The translations under genes were made by a program, and so were the position numbers. Below are positions 5,709-11,599 of a DNA stretch of 11,599 bases, piece by piece. This DNA comes from a candidate division WWE3 bacterium UBA1397 (GTDB taxonomy: Bacteria > Patescibacteriota > WWE3 > UBA101185 > UBA10185): positions 20,114-31,712 of the forward strand of contig DBQJ01000009.1 of assembly GCA_002305205.1 (NCBI GenBank). The letters are read 5' to 3'. Position 1 is the first letter of the stretch. The number at the start of each line of letters is the position of its first letter. Under the pieces are notes generated by a model. That model was not told the origin of the DNA, made no database searches, and was given only the letters and a program-made list of their open reading frames with translations.

Positions 5709-6587
5709 TTAGGGCAGGGCAGCAGAGAAAATAGAATAATCAAAGAATCCTGGCATATAGGGAAGAGATCTAAACACCGTAACTGCCTTGGATTTAACTT
5801 CACTTTGTTCATTTACTGAACCTATGGATATAAATTTAAAACCCTGATTAGGAAGAGAGGATTCTCCTACTGCAGAAACTCCAATATCCTCATCTTTAAA
5901 TAACGGTTGTATTCTTAATCCGTAAGGATTTTTTACTAAAGTTACTTCACTGCAATAATTGTAGGGATTAGTTGCACTTGGAGTTCTTCTATCTACGGAT
6001 GTAAATCCATAATCGGATATATCTCCTGAATATTCTCCTGAGGGAACCAGCGAATTCCTTGAAACATTTCCATTGGCATCATAACTGAGGTAAGCTATTG
6101 CTGAAGGTTCAACACCATCTCTTGACCAGCAAATATTTACACGGGGACTATCGTTTGTGCTGTATCCCTCCATATTTACTTCTTTTGTATATCCTGAAGG
6201 TATTGAAAATGCATAAAACTCACCTTCATTGGCAGAAAAATTCTCCACCTTAACATCAGCCATGGAACCGGCCATGTCTCCTGCAGTGGGAGTATAGATA
6301 ATACTGCAGAAACCTCCTTCTCTGACACTTTTAGAAAAACCTGCGGGTTCGCATTGCTCACCTGATGTATCAACAACTAAAGAAGTTAAAACCGCATCAG
6401 ATAAAGCGAGAAGCCTTTCTATACCTCCTTCTGCTGCAGCATAAGCTCTTGCTGCTGAATCAGATCTGGTTACTCTTGATATAGAACTTAAATTTCTTGA
6501 AGCAACTGTAACTCCAATAGCAAGAGCGATAGTTACTCCTACTATAGCAAATAATATAGCTTGTCCTTTTTTATTACCCATGTTCAT
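5709..6587 (-). CDS. GspK/PilX-like prepilin (KGQ type), paralogue of 1133-1939
   Basis: 292 residues from ATG 6587. The leader MNMGNKKG precedes QAILFAIVGVTIALAIGV, with cleavage G|Q and Phe at +5 in place of Glu. The helix continues VASRNLSSISRV, then AAEGGIERLL, as in its paralogue. The globular region contains a GYSTNDSPRVNICW segment, and the C-terminus ends FFDYSIFSAALP. Absence of Glu5 matches the tip-located GspK family. The gene begins 4 nt after the stop of the large repeat protein, so the two are surely co-transcribed; a direct pairing of pilin-like anchor and adhesin is an attractive inference. The frame extends upstream to 6629, but that overlaps the previous gene. GAGG (6597-6600), 9 nt upstream, supports 6587; 6581 is a possible alternative start. 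Confidence 0.8.
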   Translation of the reverse strand: MNMGNKKGQAILFAIVGVTIALAIGVTVASRNLSSISRVTRSDSAARAYAAAEGGIERLLALSDAVLTSLVVDTSGEQCEPAGFSKSVREGGFCSIIYTPTAGDMAGSMADVKVENFSANEGEFYAFSIPSGYTKEVNMEGYSTNDSPRVNICWSRDGVEPSAIAYLSYDANGNVSRNSLVPSGEYSGDISDYGFTSVDRRTPSATNPYNYCSEVTLVKNPYGLRIQPLFKDEDIGVSAVGESSLPNQGFKFISIGSVNEQSEVKSKAVTVFRSLPYMPGFFDYSIFSAALP

Positions 6588-6591
6588 ATTT

Positions 6592-9396
6592 TTAATCCTC
6601 AACCTGCCATTGTAAATCATATATTCCAAATCCGGTAAATGCTTTTATATCAGAATGAGATCTTTCCATCTGAGTTAATTCATAGACTATTGAAGGAAAG
6701 TATCTAATAGCCTCAGAAGGAAGTCTTCCGTTAAATAATGCTCCCAGATCCCTTTGGAAAAATATTTCTTTTCGGGTTACTAGGGGGCCCTGGAGAATAA
6801 TACCAAGCTGTTGTTGATAAACCGGGCTGTCTACTCCTCCTATAATAGTAATGTCCTTTGTGGACAGTATTGGAGTAGAAATGTTAGGACTACCGGTTAC
6901 TGAATAAGAAGGGCCAAACATAACATTATATCCAACAGCACTTGATACTTGTACAGGAGCATCGGTAACAATAATAAGCTTTTCGTTATTGTCAGGAGTT
7001 CCTGTGTGCTGAATAGCATTTCTAATATCCATTGTGGTAGGTTCCACCATGTTGTCGGGTCCATATACATAAAGAATAGCCGTACCATTTTCTGTTAAAT
7101 CGTAGCTTATACTGCTCTTGGAAACTAAACTATTAAAATTCTCTATGCTCATTTTATAAACACCGACATTCTTGGGATCAAATTCTTTAGAAAAATCGGT
7201 TATTTCAGTAACTTCCCTGCCTCCTCCAAAATCAGGCCTGAATGAATATTTTGACATAAGATATTCATACGTATGATTAAGATTTTGTGCGTATCCTCCA
7301 TTATCACCTTCTACTACAGGAGGATCGTCTGCTGATCTAAATCTTTGGGCTGAAGTAAATAAATAATATTTGTGAAGAGGATCAAACACATTACTTTGAT
7401 TATTAATCATATTGCTTGTAAAACCATTTGAGACGGGAATATCTGCGCCAGTGCAGGGAAGAGAAGTTATCATCTGTGGAACAACTATTCCTCCGTCGAT
7501 TGATGTATACCACGACTCTTCATCATTTGGTGAAGCAGAAAAATCTACTTCCATTCCACCTGATCCCGGGACAGTTTGAGGAAGAGTACAATTACCGTTA
7601 CCAACTGTACTTCCTATCCTATGACAAGTAACACTATATGAATTACATTCGCTTAAATCCTCATGTGTGTAGCTTGCACAAACAGATATTTCTTTATCTG
7701 CAACTCTTGATATACGACCTGATACCCATCTTCCCTGTCCGTCAGTATTCCCTTCTGTAATAAGTGTGGATGCCCCATTCTGTATTCTATACACTTGTAT
7801 TTGGGCGTTCTCTGCAGGATCTGTAACATCAAAGTCGCATGATTCATCACTCAGACTAACATTGGCTGTAACGGAAAATGAGGGAATAACAGTTACTAAA
7901 AGTGACCTGGATACCGAGCCTCCTTTTCCATCACTTACTGTAACTCTTACGGTTCTCTGGTCAGCAGAAACTGTGCTACTTACACTCCAGTCAGCTGTAA
8001 AACCCGACCCACTGAAGATGCCCCCGGTATCAGGGGGATTTAGATTCCAAGAATATGTTAAAGTATCCCCATCAGGATCCGTGCATCCTTTTTGGCTTTC
8101 ATCTATAGGATTTTTAACGAAATATGATACTCTATTTTCTTCTCCATCCCCAGGTGCATAAACTTCTGTAGGACCACCAATCTGACCACACTCGGGGGGT
8201 CTGTTTACTTCAATTATTGTAATTGGCTTTGTACAATTGTTCTGAAATCCGCTGGTGCTGGATACATCTACATTAATTGTATTACTTTGATTTGATGTAA
8301 CATTGGGTGCTGTCCAATTTACACTTTGTCCTTGATAAGGATAAAAAAGACCTGCTAAAGGAGATGCAGACCATGTAAATGATAGAGTGCCCCCTGTAGG
8401 ATCACTGCCTGAAGCTGTGAAGTTAGTTACTGATCTTTCGTCCACTGAACTAGGACCAGATATGCTACAAGAAGGAAGGAGGTTTCTAACATTTACCGAT
8501 CGGGTGCAACTAGTCGTACCTCCTCTTCCATCAGATATATTAGCTGTTAATACTACAGTACCGGTAGTAATAGGTGCAGTCCAATTTACTATTCTTTGGT
8601 TATTTGGATCAAAGGTACCGCTTGGGGCACTCCATGAATAAGTTAAATTATCCCCATCAGGATCAGATGCATTAGCCGTGTATTGAGAAACAGATCCTAT
8701 GTGTACGGTACCCGGTCCACTGATACTAGTACATATAGGTGAATTATTATTAGTTATAACATTTACTGTTTTTCTGCAAACAACAGTACCACCGTTTCCA
8801 TCAGATACAGTAGATGTAAGTTCTACACTACCAACATTAGCCGGGGCTGTCCAGTTCACGGACCTTGTATTATTTGGCGCAAATGAACCCGATGGTGCAT
8901 TCCAAGAATAGGACAAAGAATTCCCATCAGGATCCGACGCATTAGCTGTGTATTGAGAAACAGAAAGTGTATATACCTCATTGGGGCCAGTAATCCCACT
9001 ACAATTAGGGGGCTGATTGGAACCGCCTCCCCCGCCATTCCAAATATCACAATCAAAATTAGGGCAGTAGAACGAATGCCAATAGCAAGTACCGTTGGCA
9101 TTCTCATAGACAGCTTCGCCGGTACAAGAAGATGAGGAAGTATTACGACATTCGCTATCGACATATGGGGAGTTAGGGCATACTAACTTGCCCGCAGACT
9201 CATTACAATGAGCCCCCACATCACCACATTGAATATCTGGTTCATAACATGTGCATAAATTTTCGGGGCCGCAGCTATAAGCCGCATAAGATATATTTCT
9301 ATCCTGGGATGATATAAATATAATAGTTATTAGGAAAAGAGTATGTGGAATATATTTTAGTACTCTGTCTTTTTGAATATAAGATTTTGTATTCAC
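6592..9396 (-). CDS. Large secreted Ig/PKD-repeat protein, candidate pilus-associated adhesin
   Basis: 934 residues, GTG start (9394-9396) 2 nt after the response-regulator stop; no SD is seen. Order of parts: a signal peptide or anchor helix (about 15-31, then SYAAYSC, a possible signal-peptidase site near 38); a Cys-rich head with eleven Cys at 42-116; a Gly run (GGGGG, 121-125); four Ig/PKD-like repeats (129-213, 219-303, 307-397, 399-503) carrying NASDPDG and GG signatures; a further beta domain (about 504-600) with several Cys; and an unrecognised C-terminal region (640-934). The last part has LIIVTDAPVQVSS, DITIIGG and FFQRDLGALFNGRLPSE, which resembles a segment I associate with secreted CPR proteins. 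No C-terminal anchor is seen. It is co-transcribed with a GspK/PilX-like prepilin, so a PilY1-like tip role is plausible, but sequence kinship to PilY1 is not visible. Confidence 0.85.
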   Translation of the reverse strand: MNTKSYIQKDRVLKYIPHTLFLITIIFISSQDRNISYAAYSCGPENLCTCYEPDIQCGDVGAHCNESAGKLVCPNSPYVDSECRNTSSSSCTGEAVYENANGTCYWHSFYCPNFDCDIWNGGGGGSNQPPNCSGITGPNEVYTLSVSQYTANASDPDGNSLSYSWNAPSGSFAPNNTRSVNWTAPANVGSVELTSTVSDGNGGTVVCRKTVNVITNNNSPICTSISGPGTVHIGSVSQYTANASDPDGDNLTYSWSAPSGTFDPNNQRIVNWTAPITTGTVVLTANISDGRGGTTSCTRSVNVRNLLPSCSISGPSSVDERSVTNFTASGSDPTGGTLSFTWSASPLAGLFYPYQGQSVNWTAPNVTSNQSNTINVDVSSTSGFQNNCTKPITIIEVNRPPECGQIGGPTEVYAPGDGEENRVSYFVKNPIDESQKGCTDPDGDTLTYSWNLNPPDTGGIFSGSGFTADWSVSSTVSADQRTVRVTVSDGKGGSVSRSLLVTVIPSFSVTANVSLSDESCDFDVTDPAENAQIQVYRIQNGASTLITEGNTDGQGRWVSGRISRVADKEISVCASYTHEDLSECNSYSVTCHRIGSTVGNGNCTLPQTVPGSGGMEVDFSASPNDEESWYTSIDGGIVVPQMITSLPCTGADIPVSNGFTSNMINNQSNVFDPLHKYYLFTSAQRFRSADDPPVVEGDNGGYAQNLNHTYEYLMSKYSFRPDFGGGREVTEITDFSKEFDPKNVGVYKMSIENFNSLVSKSSISYDLTENGTAILYVYGPDNMVEPTTMDIRNAIQHTGTPDNNEKLIIVTDAPVQVSSAVGYNVMFGPSYSVTGSPNISTPILSTKDITIIGGVDSPVYQQQLGIILQGPLVTRKEIFFQRDLGALFNGRLPSEAIRYFPSIVYELTQMERSHSDIKAFTGFGIYDLQWQVED
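6597..6600 (-). promoter_or_regulatory. Ribosome binding site GAGG for the KGQ prepilin gene at 5709-6587
   Basis: The minus strand reads GAGG, then 9 nt, then ATG at 6587. The site lies in the last codons of the preceding gene and argues against the in-frame start at 6629. Confidence 0.55.
7888..9012 (-). repeat. Four tandem Ig/PKD-type protein repeats, with a near-identical 42-bp core in the first two
   Basis: Repeats 1 and 2 have a 90-residue period and share most of the sequence from SVSQYTANASDPDG to SAPSG and VNWTAP. The stretch coding SVSQYTANASDPDG is nearly identical in DNA as well (8923-8964 and 8653-8694, 42 bp with 3 mismatches, all synonymous), which suggests a recent duplication or gene conversion. 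Repeats 3 and 4 are more diverged. The array makes an extended stalk, and unequal recombination there could change its length. Confidence 0.85.
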
Positions 9397-9398
9397 AT

Positions 9399-9770
9399 CT
9401 ATTTAAGAAATTCTTTTACTTCATCAATAATCTTATCAGGTGTTATCTCTGACTTAATGAGATAACCATCCGCTCCAAGATTAAACGCTTCCTGAATAAT
9501 ATGTTCACTGTTTAAATTAGTAATTATTATTACAGGTCCTTTTTTTAATGCGGGATTGTCTTTTACTTCTTTTAATAATCTTAATCCGTCTTTTCCCGGA
9601 AGCATTATATCCAAAAGCATTAAATTCCACGGGGTATTTTTAGTCTTCTCTAAACCAATCTCTCCATCAGGAGCCTGATCTACTGTATATCCTGAATTAG
9701 TAAGTATCTCGGAATAAAGTGCTCTTAAATCATGTTCGTCCTCAATAATGAGAACTCTGTTATTAGGCAT
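9399..9770 (-). CDS. Receiver-only response regulator (CheY-like)
   Basis: 123 residues, one REC domain and nothing else. The acidic pocket is IIEDE (8-12), the phospho-acceptor is Asp54 in LMLLDIMLPG, the switch Thr is Thr84 in IIITNL, and the conserved Lys is Lys106 in YLIKSE. The KxG-like LGADGYLIK segment is normal. With no DNA-binding or enzymatic output domain, it should act by binding another protein, as CheY, PilG and PilH do. It is divergent from the histidine kinase at 9848-11263, its likely partner, and is the first gene of the run leading to the large repeat protein and pilins, with a GTG start 2 nt after its stop. A promoter whose predicted start falls at or next to the ATG suggests a leaderless mRNA. 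Confidence 0.92.
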   Translation of the reverse strand: MPNNRVLIIEDEHDLRALYSEILTNSGYTVDQAPDGEIGLEKTKNTPWNLMLLDIMLPGKDGLRLLKEVKDNPALKKGPVIIITNLNSEHIIQEAFNLGADGYLIKSEITPDKIIDEVKEFLK

Positions 9771-9774
9771 ATAT

Positions 9775-9802
9775 TATTTATACCACATATTGCAAGTGTC
9801 AA
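9775..9802 (-). promoter_or_regulatory. Promoter of the response regulator and downstream genes, probably leaderless
   Basis: The -35 is a perfect TTGACA (9797-9802). The -10 is best placed as TAAATA (9775-9780) with a 16-nt spacer; TATAAA (9777-9782) would give only 14. Either way, transcription would start at or within a few nt of the ATG at 9770, leaving no room for an SD. Confidence 0.62.
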
Positions 9803-9812
9803 GAAGATACTT

Positions 9813-9839
9813 TTGAAATAACATAAAAAAAAGTAATAT
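9813..9839 (+). promoter_or_regulatory. Possible promoter of the histidine kinase gene
   Basis: TTGAA-type box at 9814-9818 (read as TTTGAA/TTGAAA) and TAATAT at 9834-9839, separated by about 15 nt; TATTAG (9837-9842) with 18 nt is an alternative. An A8 tract (9825-9832) lies in the spacer. Transcription would begin next to the ATG at 9848, where no SD is visible. The match is weaker than for the opposite promoter. Confidence 0.35.
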
Positions 9840-9847
9840 TAGTATGT

Positions 9848-11263
9848 ATGGAAGCTACTGCCCAAATAAAAGAAAGTGAATTACTAGCTCTTATTGATAA
9901 AACAAGAGCATTGGATGCTACTTATAAACTTATTGATATAGTTCTTCAATCATTTGAATTTAAAGAACTTACTCAAAATATAGCTAATATAATTCCGGCA
10001 GCCATGGGATATCATCTGGCTATTTTATTTCTTGCTGATTATCCCAATGCTAAGTTAAATAAAATAGGAATATCTAATTCAATCTCGGAAGATGCCATTA
10101 ATCATATTATTAATGATGAAAGCAGGGATATAGGCATACCCTTTGGATATGCAGATAATTTATTAATAAGATGTTTAAATACAAAAACACAAACTGTATC
10201 TGATAATCTTTATGACTTCTTGTCTCCGTCTTTAACATGGCAGGAGTCAAAGGTTGTACAAAATATACTGGGAACCAATGGAAGCATAGCTACACCTCTC
10301 ACAGCAAGAGGGAGGGCTATTGGAGTAGTCCTGGTTAGTATGGCTAAGGATTCAAAAGAGATATCCGATTTTGAGAAAATCATGCTAACTAAATTTTCAG
10401 ACAACGTTGGTATAGCTGTTGAAAATTCAAAACTATATGCAAATCTGAAAATGACCAAGGATGATCTAAATAAAGCATATGAAAATCTCCAAGTATTAAA
10501 TAAACTAAAGGATGAGTTTCTTACAGTTGCCTCCCATGAACTTAGAACTCCCATGACTATAGTTAAAAGTTACCTATGGATGCTTGAAAAACAAAAAGCA
10601 GGCAGGCTAAATGCCAAACAACAGGAATACCTGGGAAAAGCACTAGAAGGTACACAGAGAATGATTGCATTAATAAATGACATGCTGGATATATCTAGAT
10701 TTGAACAAAAGAAAGTTACTTTTGATCTAAGACAAATAAATGTATGCGACATTATTAAAGAATCAATAAGTAATTTTGAGATCGAAAGCAAACAGAAAGG
10801 ATTAAAGGTTGAGTTTGAGAAATCATGCCAGGAAATATATGTAGATGCAGATGAAATAAAATTAAGAGATGTGATTACTAATATATTTTCCAATGCCATT
10901 AAGTTTACTAAAGAAGGCGGTATATCACTGGGGGTAGAGGATGAAGACGAATTTGTAAAGATATATATAAGAGATACGGGATCGGGAATAGATCCCAAAG
11001 ATCTGGATAAACTATTTCATAAATTTGCCAGGATTGATAATTCATACACAATAGCAAGTGATGTGGGGGGAACAGGTCTTGGTCTATATATAGTTAAATT
11101 ATATATAGAGGGAATGGGGGGAAGGGTGGGGGCTTACTCCGAAGGTTTAGGCAAGGGAAGTACTTTCTGGTTTACTCTTCCTAAGAACAAGATAAAGAAG
11201 TTTGGGGTTAGAACACTAAAGCAGATTGATATACCAGTTCAAGATGTAGGGACTATAAAGTAA
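9848..11263 (+). CDS. GAF-domain sensor histidine kinase, cytosolic
   Basis: 471 residues with no membrane helix. A short helical start (about 1-35) leads to a GAF-type sensor domain (about 36-195, with GSIATPLTARGRAIGVVLV typical of GAF). A coiled-coil linker (196-222) precedes the HisKA domain with His230 in FLTVASHELRTP. The HATPase domain has the N box (DVITNIFSNAIKFT, 341-354), G1 DTGSG (376-380), the F box LFHKFARID (389-397) and G2 GGTGLGL (407-413). All motifs are intact, so an active kinase is predicted. The bound ligand of the GAF domain is unknown. It is divergent from the receiver gene (9399-9770), its probable target, and its last 48 nt overlap the convergent prepilin-peptidase gene. 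No SD is visible; an out-of-frame ATG lies 4 nt upstream. The C-terminal tail after residue 448 is not part of the catalytic domain. Confidence 0.93.
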   Translation: MEATAQIKESELLALIDKTRALDATYKLIDIVLQSFEFKELTQNIANIIPAAMGYHLAILFLADYPNAKLNKIGISNSISEDAINHIINDESRDIGIPFGYADNLLIRCLNTKTQTVSDNLYDFLSPSLTWQESKVVQNILGTNGSIATPLTARGRAIGVVLVSMAKDSKEISDFEKIMLTKFSDNVGIAVENSKLYANLKMTKDDLNKAYENLQVLNKLKDEFLTVASHELRTPMTIVKSYLWMLEKQKAGRLNAKQQEYLGKALEGTQRMIALINDMLDISRFEQKKVTFDLRQINVCDIIKESISNFEIESKQKGLKVEFEKSCQEIYVDADEIKLRDVITNIFSNAIKFTKEGGISLGVEDEDEFVKIYIRDTGSGIDPKDLDKLFHKFARIDNSYTIASDVGGTGLGLYIVKLYIEGMGGRVGAYSEGLGKGSTFWFTLPKNKIKKFGVRTLKQIDIPVQDVGTIK

Positions 11264-11599
11264 TGATATTAAGGATCCTATAATTAAGAAGGGGCCAAAG
11301 GGTACTGTATCTTTCATTGTTTTTTTCTTTATCAAAATCATATAAACACTTGCTATAGCTCCTATCATAAATCCCAGGAATATAGCAATTACATTTCCGG
11401 GAAACCCATTGAACAGTCCTATTAATAATCCCAGTTTAATATCTCCGGCACCCATTCCTCTTTCTTTAGTTATCCATACAAGAAACCAAAAGAATAGTGC
11501 AATACACAATGCACTAATAATAGTTATTCCTAATACCTCTAACGCCGACTTAAGAAAATTATCAAGATACCCTGCTTTAATTAGATATACTCCGAATTC
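11216..11599 (-). CDS. pilD: Prepilin peptidase (PilD/GspO family), C-terminal part
   Basis: 127 codons plus stop lie in the window; the frame is open through the right edge, so the N-terminal part is missing. The enzyme is an inner-membrane aspartyl protease of the GxGD type that cleaves prepilin leaders after Gly. The second catalytic Asp is visible in GMGAGDIKLG, with GxGD at fragment residues 50-53. It is followed by membrane segments with Gly-rich loops (LGLLIGLFNGFPGN, FLGFMIGAIASV) and PFGPFLIIGSLISLLY, typical of the family C-terminus. The first catalytic Asp is outside the window. Its presence next to nine prepilin genes fits one maturation enzyme for the locus. The 3' end overlaps the histidine kinase gene by 48 nt in antisense. 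Co-transcription with the pilin genes is broken by the kinase/receiver pair. Confidence 0.92.
   Translation of the reverse strand, partial: EFGVYLIKAGYLDNFLKSALEVLGITIISALCIALFFWFLVWITKERGMGAGDIKLGLLIGLFNGFPGNVIAIFLGFMIGAIASVYMILIKKKTMKDTVPFGPFLIIGSLISLLYSPYILNWYINLL

Noticed and set aside
7766..8911. Several plus-strand open frames (7766-8161, 8387-8641, 8699-8911), two of them similar to each other
   Set aside because: They are antisense to the Ig/PKD repeats; their mutual similarity (PPFPSDT, GAVQFT) simply mirrors the repeated sense coding.
10210..10998. Minus-strand open frames inside the histidine kinase
   Set aside because: The sense frame has complete GAF, HisKA and HATPase motifs; the antisense products are Ser/Phe-rich with no domain.
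11264..11340. Intrinsic terminator for the kinase near the T-run at about 11321-11328
   Set aside because: The T-run is preceded by only a 4-bp possible stem, and the sequence is coding for the prepilin peptidase.
1..11599. Mobile elements, CRISPR arrays, tRNA/rRNA genes, riboswitches
   Set aside because: No transposase, terminal repeats, spaced repeats, or conserved RNA fold was recognised; nearly all of the sequence is explained by the pil genes and the two-component pair.

Overview
The window looks like part of the type IV pilus locus of an AT-rich bacterium, most likely a member of the Candidate Phyla Radiation (Patescibacteria). The evidence is the run of short prepilins of the 'RDxxRxxDL...ALExY' kind, two prepilins whose processed end begins G|Q ('KGQ'), a large secreted Ig/PKD-repeat protein, very tight gene packing and sparse Shine-Dalgarno (SD) sites. 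That placement rests on recognising family style, not on a database search. Stops are TAA, TAG and one TGA, and long frames contain no TGA, so the standard bacterial code fits.

Layout, from the right edge in the direction of minus-strand transcription. (1) 11599-11216: the C-terminal part of a prepilin peptidase (PilD/GspO family). (2) 9848-11263, plus strand: a cytosolic GAF histidine kinase whose 3' end overlaps the peptidase gene tail-to-tail by 48 bp. (3) 9770-9399: a receiver-only response regulator, divergent from the kinase across a 77-bp promoter region and first gene of the long minus-strand run. (4) 9396-6592: a 934-residue secreted protein with a Cys-rich head, four Ig/PKD-like repeats and a large C-terminal region. 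(5) 6587-5709: a GspK/PilX-like prepilin. (6) 5694-5574: a promoter and leader, followed by 5573-5106, the probable major pilin with the strongest SD in the window. (7) A perfect 11-bp hairpin at 5071-5096, then three further pilin-like genes (5064-3632). (8) 3587-1133: four minor pilins in the order GspH/FimT, GspI/PilV, GspJ/PilW, GspK/PilX. (9) 1118-84: pilM, and 80-1: the start of pilN.

How they may work together: the peptidase matures all the prepilins; the H-I-J-K-like set would prime the pilus at its tip; the abundant pilin forms the shaft; PilM and PilN belong to the inner-membrane alignment complex; the large repeat protein is a candidate tip adhesin; and the kinase/receiver pair probably tunes the system by protein contact, because the regulator has no DNA-binding domain. 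The most notable points are two paralogous GspK/PilX-like tip proteins in one cluster, the hairpin that separates the major pilin from the minor pilins, a PilM that lacks both conserved actin-fold Asp residues, and divergent promoters that appear to give leaderless transcripts. No mobile element, CRISPR array, tRNA or rRNA was seen, and no stretch over 300 bp lacks a gene.
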